64,000 nt of DNA from the NCBI GenBank assembly GCA_020636745.1, contig JACJXH010000004.1, positions 186,001 to 250,000 on the forward strand. The letters are read 5' to 3'. Positions 16,964 through 26,532 of this stretch are shown one piece after another (position 1 is the first letter of the stretch; each line of letters begins with the position of its first letter). Source of the stretch: Lentimicrobiaceae bacterium (GTDB lineage: Bacteria > Bacteroidota > Bacteroidia > Bacteroidales > Lentimicrobiaceae). The notes under the pieces were generated by a model. It had not been told where the DNA came from, made no database searches, and saw only the letters and a program-made list of their open reading frames with translations. The position numbers and the translations under genes are program-made.

Positions 16964-16993
16964 AAAGCCCCGGACTGCGTGCGGGGCTTTTTA
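16964..16993 (+). terminator. Intrinsic terminator after prolyl oligopeptidase
   Basis: The hairpin AAAGCCCCG / CGGGGCTTT is followed by T residues. It lies upstream of the chosen start (17015) of the next gene. Confidence 0.85.
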
Positions 16994-17014
16994 CTTAAAA
17001 ACAAACGCTTACCA

Positions 17015-18220
17015 ATGAGACTCAACAACCTACTCACCTCCACTACCTTACTTATTTTCTTATTCGCATTTGCTACCCCCCTCACTTCTCCGGTATGTGC
17101 ACAGGAAGCACTGGTACAATCACAGCCGGAGCAATCAGGCATGCGGGCCAGCGACAGTGTGGCTATTCTGCAATACATGTTAAACGACTTGCAGCACACC
17201 AAATCAGCGCTTGAATCAGAAAAAGCAGAATTGCATGATCGCAATTTGCAGCTCGAAGCAATGATTGAACAACTCAAAAAGCAGCAGTTGACCCTCCATA
17301 CATACAACGACTCACTTAATCAGCAGATTTCCGGACTGGGTCATCAGTTGCATCAGAAAAGCGAAATGCTCGAGAGTCAATTGAAGCTGCAAAAAGAAAA
17401 AGAACAATTGTTTGCCGAAAAAGAACTGCTGTATAAAGAAGCCATCAACAGTTCAATGATTGACAAAGTTAAACTTGAAGGCCAGATTTCAACCAAAGAC
17501 TCGCGTCTTGAAGGAAAAGAGCGCGAAATATCGCTGCTGCAGCTGAACATTGATGAGAAGAACCGCGACATCGAGAACCGCAATTCAGAAATCAACAAAA
17601 TAGTATCGGAAAAAGCCCACACCGAGCGTAAAGCCGATTCGTTGCGCAACAGCTTATCATCGGCCGAAAAAAACCTGATGCTTACCACCGAACAGCTGAA
17701 ATATGCCGAAATAAAACTTAAAGACTGCGAAAACCGTTACTCAACAGTAACCAATAAGAAGAAAAAAACCAAGGTTGTACAAGGTTTTGCCATCAAAAAC
17801 TACCGTACCCCCGACTTTGCACTGGCGCCTAAAGATGCCAACAATCCATCGGTTTATGTCATCAGCAACAAAAACACCAGCAACATTGAGTTTGACTATG
17901 TAACCGGCGCCAGTATTATGCTGAAAGATCTGTCGAAGCCCAACGGCAGCCTCACCTATGATGTAGGGTTTTTCCTGGGCTTCGGCGGCAATAATCTGTT
18001 TAAAAACTTTTACCTGGGGCCAAACTTCAAACTTTTTGACTTACTGCACATTAACATTGGCGCCAATGTGGCCGAGTATGAAGCATTGAAAGAAGGGTTT
18101 AATGTAGGCGATGTGCTGCAGCCTGGCATTTCAATACCCACCACCAAAGAATGGAAAATCAATGGTTATATAGGCTTTACGTTCGACCTGGAGCTGATTA
18201 CCATGATTGGGAAAAGGTAA
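17015..18220 (+). CDS. Exported coiled-coil protein with C-terminal beta domain
   Basis: This 401-residue protein starts at the ATG at 17015, giving a clean signal peptide that ends near PVCAQ. Twelve earlier codons of the frame lie in a terminator and are excluded. Residues about 55-250 form a long coiled coil rich in E, K, Q and L with heptad-like spacing. The last 140 residues are different: strand-rich and glycine-rich (VGFFLGFGGNNLFKNFYLGPN), ending in alternating hydrophobics. This looks like a small outer-membrane or conserved beta domain. A tether between outer membrane and periplasm is a reasonable guess. I do not recognise a named family. The stop is one base from the stop of the convergent peroxidase gene. 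Confidence 0.8.
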   Translation: MRLNNLLTSTTLLIFLFAFATPLTSPVCAQEALVQSQPEQSGMRASDSVAILQYMLNDLQHTKSALESEKAELHDRNLQLEAMIEQLKKQQLTLHTYNDSLNQQISGLGHQLHQKSEMLESQLKLQKEKEQLFAEKELLYKEAINSSMIDKVKLEGQISTKDSRLEGKEREISLLQLNIDEKNRDIENRNSEINKIVSEKAHTERKADSLRNSLSSAEKNLMLTTEQLKYAEIKLKDCENRYSTVTNKKKKTKVVQGFAIKNYRTPDFALAPKDANNPSVYVISNKNTSNIEFDYVTGASIMLKDLSKPNGSLTYDVGFFLGFGGNNLFKNFYLGPNFKLFDLLHINIGANVAEYEALKEGFNVGDVLQPGISIPTTKEWKINGYIGFTFDLELITMIGKR

Positions 18221-18221
18221 T

Positions 18222-19415
18222 TTAAGGCTGGGAATAAAAGCGGCCTGCCACCTGCTGATATGTAGACCCATCGGGAAAAACAGCCGGCGGACTATACTCA
18301 GGATTGGTCAGAAATGTATCATCCTGCAAACTCAGGATAAATGCTTTAAGTTCGGCCTTTTCGGTGGCAGTGAGTTGAATACCGCCTTCAGCCACATGAT
18401 GCATCAACGGATTTACATAAGGCGACATTTTTACCTGATGTGAATAAAAATTAATCACATCGTCAAGGGTCTGAAAACGCCCGTCGTGCATATAAGGGCC
18501 CATCAGTGCAATATTGCGCAGGGTGGTTGCCTTATATGCTCCTTTGTCAGTAGCTATGCCGGTGACTGCATATCTGTCGCGCGCATCGTCAAACTCCGTA
18601 TCCTTGCCATTGTTGTAAAATAAATTGGTAGTAAACAGCGGATTGCCACTGCTGCCATGACAGTGAAAGCAATCGGCCCCCTCTTCGGTGTTGAACAGAA
18701 TAAAACCATTCAGCTCCTGCTGCGTAAGCTGCTCTTCGCCCCTCATATAACGATCAAACTTCGAATTGGCCGAAATCAGGGTTCTCACAAACTGGGCAAT
18801 TGCCCGGTTGATGTTTTCCATGGTTACCTGTTTTGAACCAAATGCTTTTTCAAACAGCCCGGGATAACCACTTATTTGCTGTATCAAGGCTTTGGTGCGA
18901 TTGGTATCGCCACACATTTCATGCGGGGCCACAACGCCCATCCACACCAAATCTTCGAGGCGGCGTTTCGATACATCAGGATTATCGCGCCTGACAAAAC
19001 CATTCCACAAATAACCATTGGGATTCCACACCAGATTGATAAGTGGCAAAGCAACATGAGGGGTAGAAATTCCGGTGAGCCCGAAAGTACGGCCTCCGGC
19101 AAACACCGGATGCTGAATACCCGGCTCAAAACTGTTGGCCTGCACATGGCAACTGCCGCAACTCATCAGCGAATCGGCCTGCGTGCGCCCCGACAAACGG
19201 CCATCGTAAAACAGAAAACGGCCCAGCCTGACACCTTCTTCTGTCAAAGGATTTTCGGCAGGAATATGAAGTTGCGTAGGAAAAAATTCAGGCACTACCA
19301 GCTTATAAGGCGTTGGCTTTGATGGCTCAGAATCCTTTTCACCACACGACACCACCATCAGCAACAGCAAAACCGAAACAGCAAGCTTAAGAAAATGACA
19401 ACAAAATAGCTTCAT
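18222..19415 (-). CDS. Di-heme cytochrome c peroxidase (MauG/CcpA family) lipoprotein
   Basis: This 397-residue protein starts at the ATG at 19415. The N-terminus is a lipoprotein signal ending in VVSC (C24). Two c-type heme sites are visible: CGSCH at residues 86-90 and CFHCH at 249-253. The pattern GRFLFYDGRLS ahead of the first site and GPYMHDGRFQTL near the C-terminus are family marks. The enzyme reduces hydrogen peroxide with electrons from small cytochromes in the periplasm, although some relatives oxidise protein residues. Together with the lipoprotein rubrerythrin 8 kb away, it points to exposure to oxygen or peroxide. It is convergent with the coiled-coil gene, with almost no intergenic space. 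Confidence 0.94.
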   Translation of the reverse strand: MKLFCCHFLKLAVSVLLLLMVVSCGEKDSEPSKPTPYKLVVPEFFPTQLHIPAENPLTEEGVRLGRFLFYDGRLSGRTQADSLMSCGSCHVQANSFEPGIQHPVFAGGRTFGLTGISTPHVALPLINLVWNPNGYLWNGFVRRDNPDVSKRRLEDLVWMGVVAPHEMCGDTNRTKALIQQISGYPGLFEKAFGSKQVTMENINRAIAQFVRTLISANSKFDRYMRGEEQLTQQELNGFILFNTEEGADCFHCHGSSGNPLFTTNLFYNNGKDTEFDDARDRYAVTGIATDKGAYKATTLRNIALMGPYMHDGRFQTLDDVINFYSHQVKMSPYVNPLMHHVAEGGIQLTATEKAELKAFILSLQDDTFLTNPEYSPPAVFPDGSTYQQVAGRFYSQP

Positions 19416-19617
19416 TATGACGAATTTAACCGACTCTAAAATTACACAATTCTGCGGTTTAACATTCAAAAAACCGGCCTGAAAGTGCAGTCACAACCAT
19501 TAAAAACAATGGCCTTCATTGATGGGAGGACATTTTTTAATAAACCACCGCCACAAAGCAAACGTTTAAATTCATACAATCGTATGGCACCAGGTAGCTT
19601 CCCCCCTTTAAAATGCT

Positions 19618-19625
19618 TAACTTTG
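19618..19625 (+). promoter_or_regulatory. -7 element (TAACTTTG) of the DUF2027-Smr gene
   Basis: An exact TAnnTTTG, 67 bases before the ATG. Confidence 0.6.
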
Positions 19626-19692
19626 CATCGTAAAGAAAACTACCGGGAACCCGTTCTGCCAGTCAGGACCCAATAACAAATAACACTATAAG

Positions 19693-20805
19693 ATGGATTT
19701 TAAACCAGGAGATAAAGTACGATTTTTGAATGAACAGGGCGGTGGCATTGTCACCCGCATCCTCAGCAACACAATGGTAAATGTTGCCATTGAAGAAGGA
19801 TTTGAAGTGCCGGTAATGGCCCACGAACTGATTAAAATTGAGCCCCAGGGTGCAGCCGACCGGTTTTTCGACCGCCAGATAAAGGTGGATTATCCGGCAC
19901 ACCTGCAAACCCCTGTTGCGCAACCTGCACAAGCCCAACCAGCCGAATCGGCTGATGAAACTGACGACCGCATCACTTACCTCTATCGCCAGTCAGGCGC
20001 CGGAATTATTGAAGGCATCTACCTCGCTTTTGTTCCGAAAGACCAAAAATGGCTAATTTCGGGCAACCTCGAAATTTATATTGTCAATAACACTGGATAC
20101 GAAGCCCTTTATACTTTTTCGCTTGCCGAAGATGGGAAAGGCTATGCAGGAGTTGATTACGATGTAATTCCGGCTTATTCCAAAATTCATATTGAAACCA
20201 TCACGCGCGAAGATTTGGAAAGCTGGGCTGACGGTATCGTTCAGGTATTGTTCTATAAAAACGAAATCAGCCCGGTGCTGAGCCCCCTGCATGCTGCTTT
20301 TAAAATTAAGCCCGTGCGCTTTTACAAAGAAAACAGTTACCAGGATTTCCGGCTTATCGGACATAAATCGGTGGTGGTCAACCTGGGCGATTTGGCTGGT
20401 CAGGTTGTGATTCCAGCCTCAGAAGCAGCCCTAAAATCGGGCATGGACCCGGCTGCACAGCAGAAATTATCAGCCTTAACACCACAGGCCTTGATTGACA
20501 AACACCGCATATCAGCTACCGAAGCTGAGGTTGATTTGCACATCTCAGCACTCAAGGATGATTACTCCGACTTATCAAACAACGACATTCTGAACTACCA
20601 AATCAGTTATTTCACCAAAATGCTCGAAAGCGCCATTGCTCACAATTATGTAAAAATCACCTTTATACATGGCATTGGCAACGGCACATTGAAGTCGGCC
20701 ATTATTTCGCACATAGGCGATTACGAAAATCTTGAGCTCCGCAACGCTCCGTTTGCCCAATACGGCAATGGCGCCATTGATATCTACATCAGACAAAACA
20801 ACTGA
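19693..20805 (+). CDS. DUF2027 protein with C-terminal Smr domain
   Basis: This 370-residue cytoplasmic protein is of a type common in Bacteroidetes. The N-terminal 55 residues form a small SH3-like barrel (GDKVRFLNEQGGGIVTRI). A proline/alanine/glutamine-rich linker and a beta-rich DUF2027 core follow. The C-terminal Smr domain is clear: the DLH motif at residues 281-283 and HGIGNGTL beginning at H326, the two loops that form the nuclease-type or nucleic-acid-binding site. Smr domains bind or nick DNA or RNA, as in MutS2 and ribosome rescue factors. This protein lacks the MutS part. It is directly upstream of the RNase P RNA gene, which has its own promoter. Confidence 0.88.
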   Translation: MDFKPGDKVRFLNEQGGGIVTRILSNTMVNVAIEEGFEVPVMAHELIKIEPQGAADRFFDRQIKVDYPAHLQTPVAQPAQAQPAESADETDDRITYLYRQSGAGIIEGIYLAFVPKDQKWLISGNLEIYIVNNTGYEALYTFSLAEDGKGYAGVDYDVIPAYSKIHIETITREDLESWADGIVQVLFYKNEISPVLSPLHAAFKIKPVRFYKENSYQDFRLIGHKSVVVNLGDLAGQVVIPASEAALKSGMDPAAQQKLSALTPQALIDKHRISATEAEVDLHISALKDDYSDLSNNDILNYQISYFTKMLESAIAHNYVKITFIHGIGNGTLKSAIISHIGDYENLELRNAPFAQYGNGAIDIYIRQNN

Positions 20806-20876
20806 CAGGAACAAGCCTGATTTTTTGCCGGCACCTAACTTTTATGAGCTTATTGCATTGTCGTTCAATATTTCTA

Positions 20877-20884
20877 TATCTTTG
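20877..20884 (+). promoter_or_regulatory. -7 element (TATCTTTG) of rnpB
   Basis: An exact consensus -7, with TTG at 20853-20855 in the -33 position (21-base gap). It is placed to start transcription near 20890. Confidence 0.72.
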
Positions 20885-20904
20885 CAGCAACTTAGGTCTC
20901 ATAA

Positions 20905-21310
20905 CGGAAACTAACAATGTGTTCTGTCGCTTTTGGCCTTAACAACCAAAAGAGGAAAGTCGGGGCAATACAGGGCGCCATACTTCCTAACAGGAAGGTT
21001 CCGCTGCCGGCGGAAACAGCAAGTGCCACAGAAAATAACCGTCCCGCTTTTGCGGGATAAGGGTGAAAATGTGGGGTAAGAGCCCACGGTTCGGGTTGGT
21101 GACAACCCGAGCGGGTAAACCTTATGGATTGAAAGACCAAATATACCGGATAGTTACACCGCAAGGTTTAACAAAAGGCTGCCCGCCTTTTTCCGGGGGG
21201 TAGGTCGTTAAAGCCTTATGGCAACATAAGGACGAGATAAATGACAGAAGGCCGGCGCAGTTTAGGCTGCGTCAGTTACAGAACCCCGCTTACAGCATTG
21301 TACGGCATCC
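20905..21310 (+). ncRNA. rnpB: RNase P RNA (bacterial class A)
   Basis: This is the catalytic RNA that trims tRNA 5' ends. Universal elements are visible: GAGGAAAGTCGGG near 20952, ACAGCAAGTGCCACAGAAAA near 21017-21036, GGGTGAAAATGTGGGGTAAGAG near 21060-21081, and the 3' block ACAGAACCCCGCTTACAG ending at 21295. The ends pair as helix P1: ACAATG (20914-20919) with CATTGT (21296-21301), and CTGT (20924-20927) with ACAG (21292-21295), leaving a four-base bulge. Ends are approximate. A strong terminator follows. No tRNA or mRNA overlap is seen, and a 90-codon minus-strand ORF across it is a shadow. Confidence 0.95.
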
Positions 21311-21320
21311 GTTTTTTCTG

Positions 21321-21357
21321 AATAAAATATCCCTGCCAACGCGGGGATATTTTATTT
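21321..21357 (+). terminator. Intrinsic terminator of rnpB
   Basis: The hairpin AATAAAATATCCC / GGGGATATTTTATT has a nine-base loop and a T-rich tail. Confidence 0.88.
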
Positions 21358-21360
21358 TAA

Positions 21361-21789
21361 CCAGTTTCTCTTCTGCCATCGGAGATTAAAACACCTGCAC
21401 CGGCATTTAAAATCGCGGACATCTCCCGGCAAATGATGGATACCAATATAACTGCATCCCGCGTAAATGCTCCCACACAATACCCTCAGCTACTTTCAGC
21501 GCCACCTGCCCCGGGTTCCCGCAGCTGATTTGTTGATACAATCGACCGGATTACAGGTGCGGTGCACTGGGGTGTAAATGTTGTTACCTGAGAGTGTTTA
21601 ATGAACAACAAAAAAAATAGAAAATAAATAAAACCCGACAAACAGATTTGATATTTTATAAAATCCTATATTAGCACGGACTTTCAAGACACGTAGATAA
21701 ACGAATTGAGCTATACAGATATGGTGAAATATGCGCAAGACTGAGGGTATATAATCGTTTCATTCCATTATAAACAATACTACATAGAT
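21361..21789. other. Gene-free stretch between rnpB and the TPR gene
   Basis: No ORF or RNA that I recognise. The right half becomes AT-rich. TATATTAG at 21667-21674 is one mismatch from the -7 consensus and resembles the element before the metallophosphatase gene. It is a possible promoter for the TPR gene with a leader of about 110 bases. Confidence 0.45.
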
Positions 21790-22806
21790 ATGAAAAAACA
21801 AATTTTGATTTTTGGATTATTTTTGATTCCCACGTTGATTTATTCTCAGATAAACATCGATAGTTTGATTCAGACTGGTATTCAATATCATGAAAATGGG
21901 CAATTTGATAAAGCTATTGAAGCTTACAAAACTGCGCTTGAAATCGAGCCTAACTCACCCTTAATTAATTATGAGATTGCAATGACTTACATGTATGCAA
22001 AAGATTATAAAAACTCGATAATACATTGTGACAAAGTGATTGAATTGAACGATAAATACCTATTGCAGGCATACATTACAAAAGGGTCATCTCTTGATTA
22101 TTTAGGAGAAACCAAGAAATCAATAAAGCTTTTTGAAGCCGGAATTAAAAAATTTGGAGCTCATCACTTATTATATTACAACTTAGGATACAACTATTAT
22201 AACTTGAAAGAATATGATAAAGCAGAGGAAGCTTTAATAAACGCAATAGAAATTAAATCCGACCATGCAAGCAGTCATTTACTCTTAGGATATTTGATGA
22301 CTGATAAGAATCAGAAGGTTCAAAGTCTGCTTTGTTTGCACTATTTTCTATTCCTGGAGCCAAATTCCGAGAGAGCAAAAACTGCTTACAATTTAATACA
22401 AAAACAATTTAGTGGAAATGTCGGGAGAGACGAAGATAATCCGAGCCAGATTAATATTATTCTAGACCCAAATCAATTAGAAACAGAATTCGGCGCAGCA
22501 GGCATGATGATTTCTATGCTAGAAGCTTCGAAAAGCCTTGAGGAAAACAAAGGTAAAAGTGGAGATGAATTATTTATTGAGAACACTACTTCTTTTTTCA
22601 AAATACTTGGAGAACTTAAAAAGAAAAAGAATACAGGATTGTGGTGGGATTTTTATGTTCCGCTATTCTATGATATTGCTAAATCAGAACATATTGACAC
22701 ATATTGCTACTATATTAGTCAATCATCAAATGATACAGCCTTGGAATGGCTGAGAGAAAATGACAAAAGGATTGATGATTTTAACAGATGGCTGAGTGAA
22801 CAATAG
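21790..22806 (+). CDS. Exported TPR-repeat protein, AT-rich
   Basis: This 338-residue protein has an N-terminal signal peptide ending near YSQ. Residues about 25-190 contain four or five tetratricopeptide repeats (for example ENGQFDKAIEAYKTALEIEPNS and LKEYDKAEEALINAIEIKSDH). The C-terminal 130 residues are not TPR and have no recognised motif (KKKKNTGLWWDFYVPLFYDIA). TPR proteins mediate protein-protein contacts. A periplasmic or surface role is expected. Base composition is clearly more AT-rich than the neighbours, with many AAA/ATA/TTA codons, which hints at a more recent arrival. Confidence 0.85.
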   Translation: MKKQILIFGLFLIPTLIYSQINIDSLIQTGIQYHENGQFDKAIEAYKTALEIEPNSPLINYEIAMTYMYAKDYKNSIIHCDKVIELNDKYLLQAYITKGSSLDYLGETKKSIKLFEAGIKKFGAHHLLYYNLGYNYYNLKEYDKAEEALINAIEIKSDHASSHLLLGYLMTDKNQKVQSLLCLHYFLFLEPNSERAKTAYNLIQKQFSGNVGRDEDNPSQINIILDPNQLETEFGAAGMMISMLEASKSLEENKGKSGDELFIENTTSFFKILGELKKKKNTGLWWDFYVPLFYDIAKSEHIDTYCYYISQSSNDTALEWLRENDKRIDDFNRWLSEQ

Positions 22807-22920
22807 CCGACATAGTACACGCAAAATAAAACCGAAATGGTCAATGGTTTGCGGGGGCCTGGTTCTCGCTTAAGCTTTTTGCACTTCAGATATGAATTCT
22901 GCCTGCAAACCCAGCGATTT

Positions 22921-22928
22921 TATATTAG
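22921..22928 (+). promoter_or_regulatory. Possible -7 element (TATATTAG) of the metallophosphatase gene
   Basis: One mismatch to TAnnTTTG, 37 bases before the start codon. The same octamer precedes the TPR gene at 21667. Confidence 0.35.
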
Positions 22929-22965
22929 CAACCCTTAAACAACATCATAAGAAAACCCGCTAAAT

Positions 22966-23877
22966 ATGACAGATCTGATTGGCGACATTCACGGACACGC
23001 AGACAAACTCGAAGAATTACTGCTGAAACTGGGTTATGCAAAAAACAACGGAGCTTACGCTCACCCCGACAGAAAAGTTGTTTTTGTTGGCGACTATATT
23101 GACCGGGGGCCAAAAATCAGAGAAACACTACAAATAGTGAAAGCCATGGTGGACAATGAGAATGCCATTGCTTTAATGGGAAATCATGAATACAACGCAC
23201 TGTGTTTCCATTTTCAGAAAACCACCGGCGGACACCTTAGAAAACATCTGATAAAAAATATCATTCAGCATTTTGAAACAATTAAACAGTTTCAAAACCG
23301 ACAGCAGGAGTACGAAGACTATCTGGAATGGTTTAAAACCCTGCCACTATATTACGAAACTGACAAATTCAAAGCAGTGCACGCTTGTTGGGCCAACAAC
23401 ACCATCAATTATTTAAGAAAAACTTTAGTCAACGACAGATTGACCGACGAACTCATTTATCAATCGGTCAAGAAAGGTACTGAGTTAAACGAAGCCATAG
23501 ACCAGACTTTAAAAGGCAAAGAAATAAAAATACCGGAAGGAATTTCCTTTATAGACAAAGACGGCACCAAAAGAACAGAAATACGGATAAAATGGTGGGA
23601 AGACCCCTCGGCAATGACATACAGATCTATAAGTGTTGTACCCATCGAAAATTTACCTGAACAACCCGTTGCATTATCCGAATTAAAATCATTTGACTTT
23701 TACCGTGACCGCGATAAAAATGTATTCTTCGGACATTATTGGCTCAAAGGAGAGCCTTCATTATACAAGAAAAATATCTGTTGTTTAGATTACAGCATTG
23801 CAAAAGGGGGCAAACTCGTTGCATATCGTCTCAACGGAGAGGAAAATCTGGACAGCAAAAACCTGACCTATGTCTGA
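22966..23877 (+). CDS. Calcineurin-like metallophosphoesterase (PrpE/ApaH-type)
   Basis: This 303-residue enzyme has all N-terminal metal-site motifs of the PPP/metallophosphatase family: GDIHG (6-10), GDYIDRG (42-48), GNHE (72-75), then H139 in KAVHACW and a late FGHYW motif. The arrangement with GDYIDRG matches bacterial Ser/Thr-phosphatase-like or diadenosine tetraphosphatase enzymes rather than simple phosphodiesterases. It has no signal peptide, so it is cytoplasmic. The substrate may be phosphoprotein or Ap4A and cannot be decided from sequence. It is a single gene, flanked by gene-poor sequence on both sides. Confidence 0.88.
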   Translation: MTDLIGDIHGHADKLEELLLKLGYAKNNGAYAHPDRKVVFVGDYIDRGPKIRETLQIVKAMVDNENAIALMGNHEYNALCFHFQKTTGGHLRKHLIKNIIQHFETIKQFQNRQQEYEDYLEWFKTLPLYYETDKFKAVHACWANNTINYLRKTLVNDRLTDELIYQSVKKGTELNEAIDQTLKGKEIKIPEGISFIDKDGTKRTEIRIKWWEDPSAMTYRSISVVPIENLPEQPVALSELKSFDFYRDRDKNVFFGHYWLKGEPSLYKKNICCLDYSIAKGGKLVAYRLNGEENLDSKNLTYV

Positions 23878-24318
23878 TAACATAGCATCACTTCACAGGT
23901 ATCCGGCACAATACGTAGAAGCTGGTGCAGTCAAACGCAATACGTCAACATCGTTATCAGCGCGAAACGAAAATCGGTGGTTTAAAAATGCAAGTATGAT
24001 GGAGAAAAAAGCAAAAATCACAGTTCAAAAACCCCGCCGAATCCTTTAAATCATTCCGCTGCACGGGCTTTAAAAACATTTTAAATATTGCTTAAACACC
24101 TATAATCCGACCTTAAACACTAAAATGATTTTCAATAAAACTAAAAAAAACAATGCGAATTCCTGAAAATTGATTATATTTAAGGTTGAAAGTCTGAAAG
24201 GCCGCCCATCATTTACTTCAAAGGGCTGGCACTGCAAACCCCTCTCTTCTATCATTACTACGCTTACCCCCGAATGGCAGACGTTTCGTACTGCAACACT
24301 TCAATTTGAATCAATAAC
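23878..24318. other. Gene-free stretch before the FkbM gene
   Basis: About 440 bases without a credible ORF, tRNA or hairpin terminator. The middle is AT-rich. TATATTTA near 24174 is a weak promoter candidate. I see nothing else in it. Confidence 0.45.
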
Positions 24319-25176
24319 ATGAATAATATGAAGATGAAACGAAACGATTTAATCTATGACATTGGCATGCACAAAGGGGAGGATAGCGCGTACTATTTAA
24401 AAAAAGGGTTTCATGTCGTTGCCATTGAAGCCAATCCGCAGCTGGTTGAACTGTGCTCGAAAAAGTTTGCCGGGGAAATCAAAAACAGGCAACTGACGAT
24501 TATTAACGGTGCGATTTCAGATGCTGCAGGCTCCGGCAACAAATTTGTCCCCTTTTACATCAACCGCCAATGTTCAGAATGGGGAACCACTGTAAACTCA
24601 TGGGTAAAAAGGAATGAAAACCGGGGCACTTCAAGCGAAAAAATAGAGGTGCCGGTCATAGATTTTAGCAAGGTTTTACAAAGCTACGGCATTCCTTATT
24701 ACATGAAGATAGACATTGAGGGCATGGACACCCTTTGCTTGCAAACGCTGCTAAACTTTAATGAAAAACCAGATTTCATATCGATTGAATCTGACAAAGT
24801 TTCTTTTCAAAAATTAAAGGATGAAATTGCCCTGTTTAACAAACTGGGATACAACAAATTTAAGGCTGTTAACCAGTCGGCCGTTGAAAGATTGAAAGAG
24901 CCCCTTAACACACACGAAGGAAACTTTTTAAACTATAAATTCTCTTATGGTTCATCGGGCCCGTTTGGCCGAGATTTGCCCGATAAATGGGTGAAAAACA
25001 GATGGATCATACTGCAGTACAGGCTTATTTTTCTGGGGTACAAATATTATGGCGACCATAGCAAAGTAAAAAAGAAACTGGCTTTCAGGATATTGTATAA
25101 AATTCTTCAAAAAATAGTAAGACAACCAATACCAGGCTGGTATGACACGCATGCGAAACATGCTTCAGTAGAATAA
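24319..25176 (+). CDS. FkbM family SAM-dependent methyltransferase
   Basis: This 285-residue protein has a SAM-binding Rossmann core. DIGMHKGEDSAYYLKKGF near residues 15-32 is motif I, AIEANP is the acidic strand-2 motif, and MKIDIEGMD is the FkbM active-site region with the family's conserved D and E. FkbM enzymes O-methylate sugars or polyketides, so a glycan target is plausible. The C-terminal 80 residues are basic and rich in aromatics and carry no known domain. Starts at 24319, 24328 or 24334 are equally possible. No glycosyltransferases are adjacent, so it does not belong to an obvious polysaccharide locus here. Confidence 0.87.
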   Translation: MNNMKMKRNDLIYDIGMHKGEDSAYYLKKGFHVVAIEANPQLVELCSKKFAGEIKNRQLTIINGAISDAAGSGNKFVPFYINRQCSEWGTTVNSWVKRNENRGTSSEKIEVPVIDFSKVLQSYGIPYYMKIDIEGMDTLCLQTLLNFNEKPDFISIESDKVSFQKLKDEIALFNKLGYNKFKAVNQSAVERLKEPLNTHEGNFLNYKFSYGSSGPFGRDLPDKWVKNRWIILQYRLIFLGYKYYGDHSKVKKKLAFRILYKILQKIVRQPIPGWYDTHAKHASVE

Positions 25177-25350
25177 ACATTAAATTCAGCGAAACCCCGC
25201 CCGGAGTTATGCTTGTAAGCATTAAGAAGCTTGGCAGTTCAATACACTATAGCCAGCGATACAGAGCAGCTTAGAACTAAACCGGGCACTGCACATCCAA
25301 TTAAATACGATTTGATAACCAGTAAAACCAAAAGCCAACAGGATTTTGGC

Positions 25351-25358
25351 TAAATTTG
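25351..25358 (+). promoter_or_regulatory. -7 element (TAAATTTG) of the T9SS substrate gene
   Basis: An exact TAnnTTTG, 41 bases before the ATG. Confidence 0.6.
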
Positions 25359-25399
25359 TAAAACGTAAACCTGCAGTGGCCATATAAAAACAATGATCT

Positions 25400-26329
25400 A
25401 TGAAAAAAAAATACACCCCTCTCATTATCAGCATATTTCTCAGCTTGCTACTCACAAACACCCTTACCTTAACAAGCAGGGCACAAAATCCGATACCCAA
25501 CCCTGATTTTGAAGATTGGACAGATGGCGAACCCGACGGGTGGAACAGCATCAACCAAAACATACTGGGCACCGACTTTATATGCATTACCCGCGACCAA
25601 ACCAATGCCCAAAGCGGTACTTCAAGCATCAAAATTGAAACAATTACCGAAAATGTATTTGTGGTTGGCCCGGTTACACTGCCCGGCATTGTATCATTAG
25701 GCGAAATTGTACTGGATGTGCTCAATCAAACCGGCACTGTTGAAGGCGGTGTTCCTATCGACACCCAGCCTCAGATATTGAACGGTTATTTCCGCTATCA
25801 GCCGGCCGAAGGCGACGTTTGCCTGATGGGCATCGGACTGTTTAAATGGAATGGCACTACCCGCGACACCATTGGTTTTTCATACGGCATTTTCAGCGAC
25901 ACGGTAAATGAATGGCAGGCTTTTGCTTTGCCAATAGAATACCTGATGTGGGAAGTGCCTGACACCATGAATATTATGTTCTTCTCATCAAACATACTCA
26001 ACAGCACCATAATTTCTGGCAGCAAGCTATGGATAGACAATCTTTCACTCACCTATGGCCCTGTTTCGGTTCAAAATCAATGGCCGTCCGAAAAGCCTGA
26101 AATCACCTTCCACAACACACATACATCACTCATGGCCCATAATTTGCCAGCCGGTAACGGCACTTTTTCAGTAATTAGCCTCGATGGTTCGGTTGTAAAG
26201 CTTGAAAACAAACCTGCCATATCAGGAAGGGCAGAAATTAACATCGGCAATTTACCCGCAGGCATTTACATTGCCCGCTATATTTCGGCAGACGGCATTC
26301 AGAAAACGGCCAAATTTATGCACCGCTAA
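25400..26329 (+). CDS. Secreted protein with T9SS type A sorting domain
   Basis: This 309-residue protein has a signal peptide (about residues 1-28, ending TSRAQ). A beta-sandwich region follows (PNPDFEDWTDGEPDGWNS, then SGTSSIKIET), typical of carbohydrate-binding or PCMD-like jelly rolls. The last 75 residues are a type IX secretion C-terminal domain: FSVISLDGSVVKLE, then the hallmark LPAGIYIARYISADG and a basic end (KTAKFMHR). It should pass the outer membrane through T9SS and be released or attached to the surface. The ligand is unknown. It is a single gene. Confidence 0.86.
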   Translation: MKKKYTPLIISIFLSLLLTNTLTLTSRAQNPIPNPDFEDWTDGEPDGWNSINQNILGTDFICITRDQTNAQSGTSSIKIETITENVFVVGPVTLPGIVSLGEIVLDVLNQTGTVEGGVPIDTQPQILNGYFRYQPAEGDVCLMGIGLFKWNGTTRDTIGFSYGIFSDTVNEWQAFALPIEYLMWEVPDTMNIMFFSSNILNSTIISGSKLWIDNLSLTYGPVSVQNQWPSEKPEITFHNTHTSLMAHNLPAGNGTFSVISLDGSVVKLENKPAISGRAEINIGNLPAGIYIARYISADGIQKTAKFMHR

Positions 26330-26532
26330 TGCAGCTCAAAGCCTGACTTTACATTACACTTCTTATAAATTACTACCGAAACAGCTACTCTGTCTGATTT
26401 GGCATAATAAGCCATGCATGCCGGCGTTATTGAAGCATAAGTTTTCAAACGCACCGTGTTGATAAATCAATCTGAAATGCCTGTTTGCACGGAAAATATC
26501 AGGCTAACTTTAAGCCCTAAACTGAACATTGC

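Noticed and set aside
20892..21164. A 90-codon minus-strand ORF
   Set aside because: It is the complement of the RNase P RNA gene.
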